64,000 nt of DNA from assembly GCF_002836775.1 (NCBI RefSeq), contig NZ_PJAQ01000017.1:124001-188000 (forward strand). The letters are read 5' to 3'. Source of the stretch: Colwellia sp. 12G3 (lineage in GTDB: Bacteria > Pseudomonadota > Gammaproteobacteria > Enterobacterales > Alteromonadaceae). Numbering within the stretch: position 1 is the first letter of the stretch; each line of letters begins with the position of its first letter. Under the pieces are notes generated by a model. It worked only from the letters and a program-made list of their open reading frames with translations. It was not told the DNA's origin and did no database searches. The translations under genes and the position numbers were made by a program. Below, piece after piece: positions 37,738-47,715 of the stretch.

Positions 37738-38445
37738 ATGAAAAAAGTAAATATAGCAAATAAGAATAAAGACATGACCTCACAAAATTTTGACCCACGA
37801 AAAGGTATAGGTATTTTAGGCGGTACCTTTGATCCTATTCACTTAGGTCACACTCAATCAGCCCAAGCGGTTGCCAATGAGTTGGGTTTATCTAAAGTAC
37901 TGTTAATACCCGCTCATATTCCCCCTCATAAAGTTTCTGCTGAATTAGTGCCACACGCAAGTGCAGAACAACGCGCTGCTATGGTGGAAATTGCCTGTCA
38001 AAAAAGTGAACTTTTCATCTGTGATCATCGAGAATTAAAACGCTCAGGACATTCTTATACTGTTGATACGCTCAAAGAGCTAAAGCAACAATACCCTAAA
38101 CAGCCTTTATTTTTTATTATTGGTATGGATTCACTACATACTTTTACGACTTGGCATCAATATCAAGAAATTTTATCTTTATGCAACGTAGTGGTGAATA
38201 CTCGACCAAACTTTTCCATTGAACAATTGAATGATGAAACAAAGACACTACTCCGTAATTGTCAAACAACTGATATCAATCAGCTAAAGTCTTCTGACTC
38301 AGGAAAAATATTTTGTGCAAACGAGTGTTTATTTGATATTTCATCAACGCATATACGACAACGTTTAGCGCAAAAACAAAGTTGTAATAAGCACTTATTA
38401 CCCTCAATTTCAGAATTTATTCATAAAAACAAGCTTTATCGTTAA
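37738..38445 (+). CDS. nadD: Nicotinate-mononucleotide adenylyltransferase
   Basis: A 235-residue (from ATG 37738) cytoplasmic enzyme that adenylates nicotinate mononucleotide in NAD synthesis. The nucleotide-binding GGTFDPIHLGH motif, FIIGMDSL, and the ISSTHIRQRLA motif near the C-terminus mark the family. The frame is open from GTG 37693 inside holA. ATGs at 37723, 37738 and 37774 are all possible; the last gives 223 residues, closest to the 213 of E. coli, and none has a strong ribosome-binding site. The cobC gene found after nadD in E. coli is absent here. Confidence 0.93.
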   Translation: MKKVNIANKNKDMTSQNFDPRKGIGILGGTFDPIHLGHTQSAQAVANELGLSKVLLIPAHIPPHKVSAELVPHASAEQRAAMVEIACQKSELFICDHRELKRSGHSYTVDTLKELKQQYPKQPLFFIIGMDSLHTFTTWHQYQEILSLCNVVVNTRPNFSIEQLNDETKTLLRNCQTTDINQLKSSDSGKIFCANECLFDISSTHIRQRLAQKQSCNKHLLPSISEFIHKNKLYR

Positions 38446-38538
38446 CCCTGAGCGTAAAAAGTGTTAATATCGCACTATTATTTATTGTGCTCGTTAATGA
38501 GTGCATCAAAAGTTACGATTAACGATAGGAAGAACACC

Positions 38539-38859
38539 TTGCAAACTGAACAACTTAAAGCATTTGTCATAGAAAAACTTGAAGACATGAAAGGCAGAGA
38601 TATCATCGCTCTTAATATTACTGATAAAGCAAGCTTTGCTGATTACATGGTTATTTGTTCAGGTAATTCGAACCGCCATGTAAAATCTATTGCTAACTCT
38701 GTTGGTATGGAGTGTCGCGCTCAAGGTTTAGAACCCCTTGGTATGGAAGGTAACGATATCGGCGAATGGGCATTAGTCGACTTAGGCGATATCATTGTTC
38801 ATGTTATGACTGATGAACAGCGTGATAAGTATAATCTTGAGCAACTTTGGGCTGAATAA
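38539..38859 (+). CDS. rsfS: Ribosomal silencing factor RsfS
   Basis: A 106-residue protein that binds ribosomal protein uL14 and blocks subunit joining when nutrients are low. The start is TTG at 38539, six bases after AGGAAG; this aligns the N-terminus (MQTEQLKAFVIEKLEDMKGRD) with E. coli RsfS. An upstream ATG at 38461 would add 26 residues foreign to the family. DLGDIIVHVMT and the C-terminal YNLEQLWAE are family signatures. It is followed by rlmH. Confidence 0.93.
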   Translation: MQTEQLKAFVIEKLEDMKGRDIIALNITDKASFADYMVICSGNSNRHVKSIANSVGMECRAQGLEPLGMEGNDIGEWALVDLGDIIVHVMTDEQRDKYNLEQLWAE

Positions 38860-39010
38860 TCTACTTATTCACCTTGCCGAGTAAAAAGACGAGAGCTATG
38901 TTAGTTTCATTCGCAATTGCGAACCGGATCACTATTAACTGTATCGCTCTCGTTACTTTTCTAACGCAATTTCGATCTAGTAGACTTCAATCTAATAAAC
39001 AAAAATATTT

Positions 39011-39481
39011 ATGAAACTCACCTTATATGCCGTCGGCAGTAAAATGCCTTCATGGGTTAGCCTCGGATTTGCTGAGTACAGTCGTCGATTCCCACGTGAT
39101 TTAAGCTTTCATCTAGTTGAAATTCCTGCTGGAAAACGTGGTAAAAATGCTGACATCGATCGCATACTTGCTAAAGAAGGTGAGTTATTACTTGCTGCCA
39201 TTCCTAAAGGAAACCGTATTGTCACTTTGGAAGTTGAAGGACAGCCATGGACAACACCAAAGCTTGCCAAACAACTACAAAGCTGGCAACTTGATGGTAG
39301 GGATGTTGCTTTACTCGTTGGTGGACCAGAAGGTTTAGCACCTGCTTGTATTAAAGCTTCAGAGCAAAAGTGGTCATTATCAGCGTTAACACTACCTCAC
39401 CCAATGGTACGTATACTCATAGCAGAAAGTTTGTATCGCGCTTGGAGTGTAAACACTAACCACCCTTATCATAGAGAATAG
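39011..39481 (+). CDS. rlmH: 23S rRNA pseudouridine-1915 N3-methyltransferase RlmH
   Basis: A 156-residue SPOUT-class methyltransferase. The knot region reads [14 protein letters not shown] with [26 protein letters not shown], and the protein ends NHPYHRE as is typical. It methylates the helix 69 pseudouridine of mature 70S ribosomes. Length equals the E. coli protein (155). Confidence 0.97.
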   Translation: MKLTLYAVGSKMPSWVSLGFAEYSRRFPRDLSFHLVEIPAGKRGKNADIDRILAKEGELLLAAIPKGNRIVTLEVEGQPWTTPKLAKQLQSWQLDGRDVALLVGGPEGLAPACIKASEQKWSLSALTLPHPMVRILIAESLYRAWSVNTNHPYHRE

Positions 39482-39546
39482 CTTTTGTTAATGACTACTT
39501 TGGCCATACTTTTTGTAAATACTCTTGTTTTTAATAGCGTACGCTA

Positions 39547-41517
39547 ATGTCTCCTCGTCGCATCGTTATTCGAAATCAATCCGCTGAAGCAAATTTATTT
39601 GCTCGACGTGCTTTTATCGCTTTTGCTGGCGTAGTCCTTGTTTTACTCATACTTTTTGGCAATGTATATAACTTACAAGTTGAATCTTTCGAAAAGTATC
39701 AAACACGCTCTAACTCCAATCGCATTAAAATACTTCCTGTCGCGCCAAATCGTGGATTAATTTACGACAGAAATGGTGTATTACTTGCTGATAACAAACC
39801 CGTATATAGTTTAGAAGTGATTGCTGAAGATGTAGAGGATATTAAAAACAGCATTGTTCAAGTAAGCAAATTACTCGATATTACCCCAGAGCGCCAAAGT
39901 CAGTTTTTTAAAGCAATGAAACGAAAACGTCGTTTTAAACCCGTTGAACTGCACTCTCGTTTAAGTGATCAACAAGTTGCTTTATTTTCAGTTAATCAGC
40001 ACAAATTCCCAGGCATTTTTGTTAATGCTCGTTTAAAACGCTATTATCCTTTTTCCGACTTAACCACGCATACTCTTGGATATGTTGCCCGTATCAACAG
40101 AAAAGATTTAAATAAATTAGAACTTGAAGGTAAGTCTGAAAACTATGCTGCAACCTACGGTGTTGGCAAGCTAGGTGTTGAACGATATTATGAAGATATG
40201 CTGCATGGCACCATTGGCCATCAAGAAGTAGAAATTAATAACCAAGGAAGGGTTATTCGTACCCTTAATTATACGCCACCAGTGCCAGGTAAAGACCTGA
40301 CATTAACCTTAGACATTGAATTACAGATGATTGCTAAACGCGCCTTATCTGGAAAACGCGGCGCGGTAGTTGCGATGAACCCTCGTACCGGTGGTATTTT
40401 GGCTATGTATTCAAACCCAAGTTATGACGGTAACTTATTTGTTCATGGTATTAGTAGTAAAAACTATAAACAGTTACTTGATTCAAAAGATTTACCATTA
40501 ATTAATCGAAGTGTACAAGGTTATCCACCCGCATCTACTGTTAAGCCTTTTTTGGCCTTAACTGGTTTAGAGGAAAATGTAGTGACCCCTAGTACTGAAA
40601 TTAACGATCCTGGTTGGTATCAGCTAGAAGGCTTACCCAATAAATATCGTGATTGGAAACCTTGGGGACATGGCAAGGTTAATTTAACCAAGGCGATAGA
40701 ACAATCTTGTAATATTTATTTTTATGAGCTCGCCTTTAAATTGGGCATTACCAAAATCAGCAATATGATGGAAAAATTTGGCTTTGGTGACTATACCGGC
40801 ATTGATATCCACGAAGAAAGTAGAGCCATTATGCCTAGTGTTGCCTGGAAGCGCGCTCGATACAATAAACCTTGGTACACAGGCGAGACGCTTTCTGTTG
40901 GTATTGGGCAAAGTTTTTGGACAGTAACGCCGCTGCAATTAGTACAAGCGTTGACCACTTTGGTAAATCATGGTGAACGTAAGGTTCCGCATTTATTAAA
41001 AGCGAATAGTGAGTTGATCATTGAGAGTAGTGGCAATGCTTATCATCAAATTACACCCACTATCTATGAGCCACGTGCACCTTTAAAGCTAAAGCAAGAT
41101 AAGCATTGGGATGTAGTGCTAAATGCCATGCACAACACGGTACAAAAATTTGGCGCTACCGCTTATACCCCATTTAAAGGCTCTACCTATGATGCTTCGG
41201 GTAAAACTGGCTCAGCACAAGTTGCTCGACTTAAGCAAGGCGAGGAATATGATGCTAAAACAACCAGTGAAAATCAACGTGATAATGCGATGTTTATTGC
41301 TTTCGCCCCTTATGACAACCCTGAAATAGTGGTTGCTGTTGCTATTGAAAACGTTGCAAAAGGTGGTGGTGGTACTAATGCAGGACCTGTTGCTAGACAA
41401 ATAATGGATCAATATTTCGGCGATAGAGTTATTACGAGTCAAACACATAAGGCTAAAGCTAAAGCTAAACAAAAAACAGATTCAGCCATAGTAACAATAC
41501 CTCAAGAGGCTGACTGA
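39547..41517 (+). CDS. mrdA: Penicillin-binding protein 2 (elongasome transpeptidase)
   Basis: A 656-residue inner-membrane class B PBP for cell elongation. One N-terminal helix (about residues 27-47) leads to a dimerisation domain and the transpeptidase with the catalytic SxxK in PPASTVKPFLAL (about residue 326), SCN in EQSCNIYF, and KTG in SGKTGSAQ. It forms the elongasome with RodA, encoded next; the stop and the rodA ATG overlap as TGATG. The C-terminal tail is Lys/Ala-rich. Confidence 0.97.
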   Translation: MSPRRIVIRNQSAEANLFARRAFIAFAGVVLVLLILFGNVYNLQVESFEKYQTRSNSNRIKILPVAPNRGLIYDRNGVLLADNKPVYSLEVIAEDVEDIKNSIVQVSKLLDITPERQSQFFKAMKRKRRFKPVELHSRLSDQQVALFSVNQHKFPGIFVNARLKRYYPFSDLTTHTLGYVARINRKDLNKLELEGKSENYAATYGVGKLGVERYYEDMLHGTIGHQEVEINNQGRVIRTLNYTPPVPGKDLTLTLDIELQMIAKRALSGKRGAVVAMNPRTGGILAMYSNPSYDGNLFVHGISSKNYKQLLDSKDLPLINRSVQGYPPASTVKPFLALTGLEENVVTPSTEINDPGWYQLEGLPNKYRDWKPWGHGKVNLTKAIEQSCNIYFYELAFKLGITKISNMMEKFGFGDYTGIDIHEESRAIMPSVAWKRARYNKPWYTGETLSVGIGQSFWTVTPLQLVQALTTLVNHGERKVPHLLKANSELIIESSGNAYHQITPTIYEPRAPLKLKQDKHWDVVLNAMHNTVQKFGATAYTPFKGSTYDASGKTGSAQVARLKQGEEYDAKTTSENQRDNAMFIAFAPYDNPEIVVAVAIENVAKGGGGTNAGPVARQIMDQYFGDRVITSQTHKAKAKAKQKTDSAIVTIPQEAD

Positions 41518-42632
41518 TGCGCAGTAGCGGACAAGACCAACAAAAAATACAAACTTTTTGGCAGCGACTCCATATAGATGTACCGTTATTAATCGGTATA
41601 TTATTATTATTGGCGTTAGGCTTATTCCTTGTTTATAGCGCTGGCGGTCAAGAAACAGCCATTGTTTACCGTAAAGCAAGGAGTATTGGTATTGCTCTTT
41701 TTGGCATGTTTGTTGTGGCACAAATTCCGCCATTAGTTTATCGAAAATGGGCTGTTCCTGTCTTTGTTTTAGGTTTATTAATGCTGGTTAGCGTATTGTT
41801 ATTTGGCCATGTTGGCAAAGGTGCACAGCGCTGGCTTGATTTAGGTTTTATAAAGTTTCAGCCTTCAGAAATTATGAAGCTTATTGTACCTATTATGATT
41901 GCCTGGTATGTGAGTCAAGAAAATTTACCGGTAAAAATATCAACCGTAGTACTCGCCTTTATATTAGTGCTGTTACCAACGTTGCTTATAGCTAAGCAGC
42001 CCGATTTAGGTACTTCACTGCTTATTGCCAGCTCTGGAATATTTGTTATTTTTCTTGCTGGTGCTAGTTGGCGACTCATTACTGTTTGCGTTGGTTTAGC
42101 CTCTGCCTTTGTACCCATTTTATGGATGTTTTTGATGAAGGATTATCAAAAACAACGCGTGCTAACTTTTTTAAATCCAGAGCAAGATCCTCTTGGCTCT
42201 GGCTACCATATTATTCAGTCTAAAATAGCCATTGGCTCTGGTGGTATTGAAGGTAAAGGCTGGCTACAAGGTACACAATCACAATTAGAATTTTTACCTG
42301 AACGCCATACTGACTTTATCTTTTCGGTATTTAGTGAAGAGTTTGGCTTAATTGGCGTCGCCGTATTACTTACCCTGTATTTATTTGTGGTAATGCGCGG
42401 CTTATGGATTGCGGTTAATGCTCAACATGCCTTTACTAAACTTCTGGCAGGAAGCCTTACCCTAACCTTTTTTGTTTATGTTTTTGTTAACATAGGTATG
42501 GTATCAGGATTACTACCTGTTGTTGGTGTACCATTACCTTTGGTTAGTTATGGTGGTACTTCTATGGTGACATTAATGTTAGGTTTTGGCATATTAATGG
42601 CTATTAGTACACACCGACGTTTCCATGTTTAA
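41517..42632 (+). CDS. mrdB: Peptidoglycan glycosyltransferase RodA
   Basis: A 371-residue SEDS protein with about ten membrane helices. Signatures include the conserved LGTSLLIASSG segment after KQPD, GSGGIEGKGWLQGTQSQLEFLPERHTDFIFSVF, and the C-terminal GVPLPLVSYGGTSMVTLMLGFG. It polymerises lipid II for lateral wall growth with PBP2. It shares one base with mrdA, so translation is coupled. Confidence 0.97.
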   Translation: MRSSGQDQQKIQTFWQRLHIDVPLLIGILLLLALGLFLVYSAGGQETAIVYRKARSIGIALFGMFVVAQIPPLVYRKWAVPVFVLGLLMLVSVLLFGHVGKGAQRWLDLGFIKFQPSEIMKLIVPIMIAWYVSQENLPVKISTVVLAFILVLLPTLLIAKQPDLGTSLLIASSGIFVIFLAGASWRLITVCVGLASAFVPILWMFLMKDYQKQRVLTFLNPEQDPLGSGYHIIQSKIAIGSGGIEGKGWLQGTQSQLEFLPERHTDFIFSVFSEEFGLIGVAVLLTLYLFVVMRGLWIAVNAQHAFTKLLAGSLTLTFFVYVFVNIGMVSGLLPVVGVPLPLVSYGGTSMVTLMLGFGILMAISTHRRFHV

Positions 42633-42668
42633 CGTTTCCCGTAAAAAATTCACCCTATTTTAATAACG

Positions 42669-43559
42669 ATGAACTTTATGACTCAACGATTCCTTTTATT
42701 CTGTTATGTATTATTTTTATCACTGTTAAGCGCCTGTAGTTCTGACCGCTATCAACAAAAACATGACAGTACACCTACGCGTATTCCAAGCCAAGCAGAG
42801 CTAAAAGATGCCATTGCCCGCGCGGAGCCTTATAGTCGAGGAGGCAATAAAAATTATCAAGTTTGGGGTAAATCTTATCAAGTATTAACGTCTGCACAAG
42901 GTTTTGAACAAACGGGAACTGCTTCTTGGTACGGTAAGAAATTTCATGGCCATCTCACCTCTAATGGTGAAATTTATGACATGTATAGCATGAGTGCCGC
43001 ACATAAAAACCTACCTTTGCCCACGTATTTAAAAGTCACCAACACCGCCAATAATAAATCAGTCATTGTACGCGTTAATGACCGAGGTCCCTTTCATCAA
43101 TCCCGTGTTATTGATTTATCGTATAGCGCGGCTTATAAACTTGATATGTTAAAAACGGGTACTGCCCATGTTAAGATCACGGCGATTACTGACTTTGATA
43201 AAAATACAGGTCAGGTTATTACCGCTGTAGAAAAACCTGTTTCTCCTCTGATTAGTTCAACAGCAACTACTCCTGCTAAAATTGAGAGTAAAAAGCAACT
43301 CTCTACCCAAAAGACCACAACGATGGGTATTGCTACGCCTTACATTCAAGTTTTTGCCACCAGTAAAAAAGATCTTGCCATTAGCACTGCTAATAAGTTG
43401 AAAAATCAATATAAGCAACAAACCAGTTATCCTGAAAACCAAGGGCTTTTTCGTATTCAGATAGGTCCTATTAGTGATCTTGCGACATTGAACGCCTTAT
43501 TATTGGCATTAAAAGAAAATGGCTACCCTAATGCTTACCCGCGAACCGCACCACAATAA
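42669..43559 (+). CDS. rlpA: Septal-ring lytic transglycosylase RlpA (SPOR domain)
   Basis: A 296-residue outer-membrane lipoprotein. The lipobox LSAC leads to a double-psi beta-barrel domain (TASWYGKKFHGHLTSNGE and RVNDRGPFHQSRVIDLS, with the catalytic-type Glu and Asp). A linker and a C-terminal SPOR domain (YIQVFATSKKDLAIS ... FRIQIGPISDL) bind denuded peptidoglycan at the septum. It lies between rodA and dacA as in E. coli. Activity is established in Pseudomonas but not detected in E. coli. Confidence 0.94.
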   Translation: MNFMTQRFLLFCYVLFLSLLSACSSDRYQQKHDSTPTRIPSQAELKDAIARAEPYSRGGNKNYQVWGKSYQVLTSAQGFEQTGTASWYGKKFHGHLTSNGEIYDMYSMSAAHKNLPLPTYLKVTNTANNKSVIVRVNDRGPFHQSRVIDLSYSAAYKLDMLKTGTAHVKITAITDFDKNTGQVITAVEKPVSPLISSTATTPAKIESKKQLSTQKTTTMGIATPYIQVFATSKKDLAISTANKLKNQYKQQTSYPENQGLFRIQIGPISDLATLNALLLALKENGYPNAYPRTAPQ

Positions 43560-43755
43560 AATTCAAGCACAAATGTCCAAAAGAAAACGCAATAACGACA
43601 CACAAAACGAACTATTATAAACGTTGTTACATTTTTAACGGTTTTTATTCGATAATATTGACCCTATCTGTTTGTTGCCCATAGCCAAGCTATTTAGAAG
43701 TGGTATACTTTCGACCAGTTGATTTTCCTTAATTCCCCCAGATACGACTAATACT

Positions 43756-44952
43756 ATGACTAAAAAAACAAACTCTTCACGAACATATGCAACAAAAAAA
43801 TTATTTACTTTTTTAAGTAGTGCTCTATTTAGTGTCGCAATTGTTATCCCAACCGCACACGCGATTACGATTATTCCTGATGCGCCGCAAATTAATGCTA
43901 AAGGTTTTATCTTAATTGACTACACCACAGGTAAGATCATTGCTGAAGAAAATGCCGATACCCAGCTAGCACCGGCTAGTTTAACCAAGATAATGACCAG
44001 TTATATTATTGGTAAAGAGCTTGAAAACGGTAATATTAAAAACACTGATAAAGTAATGATCAGTGAAAAGGCTTGGGCTAAAAAATTCCCTGACTCGTCC
44101 AAAATGTTTATTGAAGTCGGTACCGAAGTACCTGTTAGTTTATTAAATCAAGGGATTATCGTTGCCTCAGGTAATGATGCTTGTGTTGCCATGGCTGAGC
44201 ATATTGCTGGTAGTGAAAGCGCCTTTGCAGATTTAATGAATGCTCATGCTGAACAATTAGGCATGTCGAGTAGTTTTTTTGAAAATAGCCATGGTTTAGA
44301 TAGTACGTCTCATATGACTACCCCAAGAGATATGGCAACGCTAGCGATTGCGCTTATTCGCGAAGTACCTGAAGAATATGCCATTTATAAGCAAAAATCT
44401 TTTACTTATAACAATATTAAGCAGTATAACCGTAATGGTTTATTGTGGGATAAAAGCTTAAATGTAGATGGAATGAAAACCGGTCACACATCAAATGCAG
44501 GTTACAGCTTAGTTACCTCAGCAACTAAAGGTGATATGCGTTTAGTAACCGTTGTGATGGGCACCGCAAGTGAACGCGCACGTAAAGTTGAGAGTAAAAA
44601 ATTATTAAACTATGGCTTCCGCTTTTATGAAACAATTACCCCTTATAAAGCAGGTGAAAAATTTATTGCTAACCGTGTTTGGATGGGTGACAAAGAAAAT
44701 GTCGATTTAGGTATTATCTCTGATACACCAATTACTATTCCACGTGGTCAACGTAAAAACTTAAAAGCAAACTTTGAGCTAAACCAACAACTAACTGCAC
44801 CATTAGCAAAAGGTACCGTTGTGGGAACATTATTTTTGCAACTAGATGATCAAGACATTGCTCAATACCCACTGGTAACCTTAGAAGAAGTTAACGAAGG
44901 CAGTTTATTCAGCCGTTTAGTCGATTATGTTAAATTGCAATTTGCTAACTAA
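43756..44952 (+). CDS. dacA: D-alanyl-D-alanine carboxypeptidase (PBP5/6 family)
   Basis: A 398-residue exported enzyme with a signal peptide ending near AHA (residue 37). Motifs are SxxK in PASLTKIM, SGN in IVASGNDACVA, and KTG in GMKTGHTSNAGYS. The C-terminal domain ends in an amphipathic anchor SLFSRLVDYVKLQFAN, as in PBP5. It trims the terminal D-Ala from stem peptides. A terminator follows. Confidence 0.95.
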   Translation: MTKKTNSSRTYATKKLFTFLSSALFSVAIVIPTAHAITIIPDAPQINAKGFILIDYTTGKIIAEENADTQLAPASLTKIMTSYIIGKELENGNIKNTDKVMISEKAWAKKFPDSSKMFIEVGTEVPVSLLNQGIIVASGNDACVAMAEHIAGSESAFADLMNAHAEQLGMSSSFFENSHGLDSTSHMTTPRDMATLAIALIREVPEEYAIYKQKSFTYNNIKQYNRNGLLWDKSLNVDGMKTGHTSNAGYSLVTSATKGDMRLVTVVMGTASERARKVESKKLLNYGFRFYETITPYKAGEKFIANRVWMGDKENVDLGIISDTPITIPRGQRKNLKANFELNQQLTAPLAKGTVVGTLFLQLDDQDIAQYPLVTLEEVNEGSLFSRLVDYVKLQFAN

Positions 44953-44972
44953 AAAATACTAGAAAGCGCATC

Positions 44973-45002
44973 AAAAAGAGCCTCTTTAGTGAGGCTTTTT
45001 TG
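44973..45002 (+). terminator. Terminator after dacA
   Basis: AAAAAG-A-GCCTC pairs with GAGGCTTTTT around TTTAGT and a T run follows, 20 bp after the stop codon. Confidence 0.75.
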
Positions 45003-45104
45003 TTTTTGGCTAAGAGTTATAAACAAAATAATATCAGCCCTGAATATTTAATGATAAAATGATGTCATTATGTCGCAATATCGCTGATACAGAAGTAGAT
45101 AAAG

Positions 45105-45368
45105 ATGAAAACCAAGTTTGACGAATTATTAGAATTTCCTACGGTATTAAACTTTAAAGTTATGGGCGTTGCCTGTGACGAGTTACCTGATTTGATCATT
45201 GCTGAACTACAAAAGCATAGCCCTGGTGATTACTCGCCTAAGATAAAGCCAAGTTCAAAAGGTACTTATCATTCGGTTTCTATTGCGGTAACAGTTACCA
45301 GTAAAGACCACATTGAAACTATCTATAAAACGTTAACTGCGATTGAGCAGGTACGATACGTTTTATAA
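45105..45368 (+). CDS. ybeD: YbeD family protein (DUF493)
   Basis: An 87-residue small protein with the ACT-like ferredoxin fold of DUF493: [34 protein letters not shown] and a C-terminal VRYVL. It is the same length as E. coli YbeD (87) and in the same position before lipB. A regulatory role for lipoate enzymes has been proposed from context only. Confidence 0.93.
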   Translation: MKTKFDELLEFPTVLNFKVMGVACDELPDLIIAELQKHSPGDYSPKIKPSSKGTYHSVSIAVTVTSKDHIETIYKTLTAIEQVRYVL

Positions 45369-45451
45369 TACCTATTATAAAAACAGTATTCGTGTATATA
45401 CCCATTTGATGCGATTAGCTTTCAATACTCTAGATTTTTGAGGTTTGCCTA

Positions 45452-46159
45452 GTGCTTTCAAGTTCAACAGTCGAGCAAGATATTATTAACCTTGCTGACT
45501 CATTGGTCATCCGACAATTAAATACCATGGATTACAGCCAAGCTTGGCAAGCCATGAAAAACTTTACTGATAATCGTGATGACACTGTCGCTGATGAATT
45601 ATGGCTAGTCGAACATCCTGCAGTTTTCACCCAAGGTCAAGCGGGTAAATCAGAACATTTACTCGTACCGGGTGATATTGAAGTTGTAAAAGCTGACCGT
45701 GGCGGTCAAGTGACTTATCACGGCCCTGGCCAACAAGTGGTCTACGTGATGATTAACCTACGCCGCAAGAAAATTGGTGTTAGGCAATTAGTAACCTTGA
45801 TCGAAAATAGTATCGTATCGGCTTTAACTGATTATAATATTGCTGCATACGCTAAAGCCGACGCACCGGGTGTTTATGTTGATGAGAAAAAAATTGCCTC
45901 ATTAGGATTACGCGTTCGCAAAGGTTGCTCTTTTCATGGTTTAGCCATGAATGTGAATATGGATTTATCACCATTTTTACGTATCAACCCTTGTGGTTAT
46001 GCTGGTCTAGAAATGGTACAAACGGCTGATTTACAAGGCCCACAAGATACCGCTAGCGCAGGTACTGCGTTAGTGAAACATTTAATAAACCTACTTAAAG
46101 CTACCAATGTTAGCTATCAATCAGGTTTACCAAACGAGAATAACACGTATCATGAGTAG
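45452..46159 (+). CDS. lipB: Octanoyltransferase LipB
   Basis: A 235-residue enzyme that transfers octanoyl from ACP to lipoyl domains. The start is GTG at 45452, with GAGG eight bases upstream. [21 protein letters not shown] is the family signature, and the catalytic Lys and Cys lie in [17 protein letters not shown] and [11 protein letters not shown]. It overlaps lipA by 8 bp. Confidence 0.96.
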   Translation: MLSSSTVEQDIINLADSLVIRQLNTMDYSQAWQAMKNFTDNRDDTVADELWLVEHPAVFTQGQAGKSEHLLVPGDIEVVKADRGGQVTYHGPGQQVVYVMINLRRKKIGVRQLVTLIENSIVSALTDYNIAAYAKADAPGVYVDEKKIASLGLRVRKGCSFHGLAMNVNMDLSPFLRINPCGYAGLEMVQTADLQGPQDTASAGTALVKHLINLLKATNVSYQSGLPNENNTYHE

Positions 46160-47138
46160 TGATTTAACCTCTGAAGCAAAAACAGCCAATCGTGCTGCCG
46201 GCGAAAAATTTCGCGATGCAGATAAATTAGCTCACATCCCAATTAAAGTTGTTAGTTCAACAAAAGCCACTATGTTACGTAAGCCAAGTTGGTTACGTAT
46301 CAAGTTGCCTCGTTCTAGTGACCGTATTGATAGCATCAAAGCTAATTTACGTAAGAACAACCTTCACTCGGTATGTGAAGAAGCTTCATGTCCTAACTTA
46401 TCTGAATGTTTTAACAACGGTACCGCCACCTTTATGATTTTAGGTGATATTTGTACGCGTCGTTGTCCATTTTGTGATGTTGGCCATGGTCGCCCACTGG
46501 CACCAAATAGTGAAGAGCCTAAAAAATTAGCGAATAGTCTTAAAGATATGGGCTTAAAGTATGTCGTTATCACCTCAGTTGATAGAGATGACCTACGTGA
46601 TGGTGGCGCACAGCAATTTGCTGATTGTGTTAAAGAAATTGGCGAGCAAGCACCCAACACTAAAGTTGAGATTTTAGTGCCTGACTTTCGTGGTCGTATG
46701 GACAAAGCGCTTGAAATCCTTAACCAAAATCCACCGCATGTTTTCAACCATAACATGGAAACTGCACCACGCCTTTATACTAAAGTGCGTCCCGGTGCTA
46801 ACTACCAATGGTCTTTAGATTTATTGAAGCGTTTTGGCGAAGCAAACCCAACCGTAACCACAAAATCTGGTTTAATGGTTGGTTTAGGTGAAACTAACGA
46901 AGAGATTCTAGAAGTAATGCAAGACCTACGTAACCATGGTGTAACTATGCTTACCGTTGGTCAATACCTTCAACCAAGTAAAGATCATCTTGCTGTTGAG
47001 CGTTATGTTCACCCTGATGAGTTTGCTATGTTTGAGCGTGAAGCAAAGAAAATGGGTTATGAACATGCTGCTTGTGGTCCACTTGTTCGTTCAAGTTACC
47101 ATGCTGACAAACAAGCCGCTGGTGAAGAAGTTAAGTAG
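46152..47138 (+). CDS. lipA: Lipoyl synthase LipA
   Basis: A 328-residue radical SAM enzyme that inserts two sulfurs into octanoyl groups. The auxiliary cluster motif is [12 protein letters not shown] and the radical SAM motif is CTRRCPFC. The C-terminal RSSYHADKQ contains the serine that ligates the auxiliary cluster. The frame is open from 46107, but the ATG at 46152 inside the lipB stop region gives the usual length (321 in E. coli). A strong terminator follows. Confidence 0.97.
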   Translation: MSSDLTSEAKTANRAAGEKFRDADKLAHIPIKVVSSTKATMLRKPSWLRIKLPRSSDRIDSIKANLRKNNLHSVCEEASCPNLSECFNNGTATFMILGDICTRRCPFCDVGHGRPLAPNSEEPKKLANSLKDMGLKYVVITSVDRDDLRDGGAQQFADCVKEIGEQAPNTKVEILVPDFRGRMDKALEILNQNPPHVFNHNMETAPRLYTKVRPGANYQWSLDLLKRFGEANPTVTTKSGLMVGLGETNEEILEVMQDLRNHGVTMLTVGQYLQPSKDHLAVERYVHPDEFAMFEREAKKMGYEHAACGPLVRSSYHADKQAAGEEVK

Positions 47139-47161
47139 CCTGGCTAGTCTAGACTGCCCAT

Positions 47162-47191
47162 AAAAAAGCCAGCGTTCATGCTGGCTTTTTT
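47162..47191 (+). terminator. Terminator after lipA
   Basis: AAAAAAGCCAGC pairs perfectly with GCTGGCTTTTTT around GTTCAT; it can serve both lipA and the convergent VOC gene. Confidence 0.88.
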
Positions 47192-47233
47192 AATTAATAC
47201 ATAAGACGACTATTAGAAAGTATTATATAAAGT

Positions 47234-47674
47234 TTACTTTTCAACTTTTTGATAGATAGCTGCCATAGCCCCTGCGGGATCTTTTATTACTACATAACGA
47301 TCAGCACCAATATTTTTTATCTTCGTCGCTAAAGTACCACCATTATCCTTTACCTTTAAAATTGATTCATCAAGATTTTTAACTAAGAAATAAGGTAACC
47401 AAACGGCTGGCATATCTTGGTTTTCACCTTTTGCATGACAGATCCCAGTCACTAAACTCTGTATTGCTGATGCTGGTTTTTCTTTGTCAGTTTCATCAAG
47501 TACTAACGCTGTTGGTGAAGTCATAACAAAGTCACTGTATGTATCATTATCCAATGTCATTTCAACCGGCTCACAGCGCCAACCTAAAACAACTTGATAG
47601 AAATCACTGATAGCCTTGGCATCAGGTACAGATAAATCCATCCATGCCATTTCGCCTAATTTATTTCCATACAT
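47234..47674 (-). CDS. VOC-superfamily (glyoxalase-fold) protein
   Basis: A 146-residue protein with two beta-alpha-beta-beta-beta modules. The first starts MAWMDLSVPDAKAISDFYQVVLGWRCEP; the second is in YFLVKNLDESILKVKDNGG, ending in the conserved IKDPAGAMAAIYQ. The pattern resembles the CFP-30/27 kDa antigen-like subgroup. No metal ligands can be assigned with confidence and the substrate is unknown. It lies after the kinase gene on the same strand. Confidence 0.8.
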   Translation of the reverse strand: MYGNKLGEMAWMDLSVPDAKAISDFYQVVLGWRCEPVEMTLDNDTYSDFVMTSPTALVLDETDKEKPASAIQSLVTGICHAKGENQDMPAVWLPYFLVKNLDESILKVKDNGGTLATKIKNIGADRYVVIKDPAGAMAAIYQKVEK

Positions 47675-47715
47675 ATTGAGCTCCTAGGACGTAATGGTAA
47701 TTAAATATTAATCTA

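Noticed and set aside
38461-38538. N-terminal extension of RsfS from ATG 38461
   Set aside because: It adds 26 residues absent from the family, while TTG 38539 has AGGAAG at ideal spacing.
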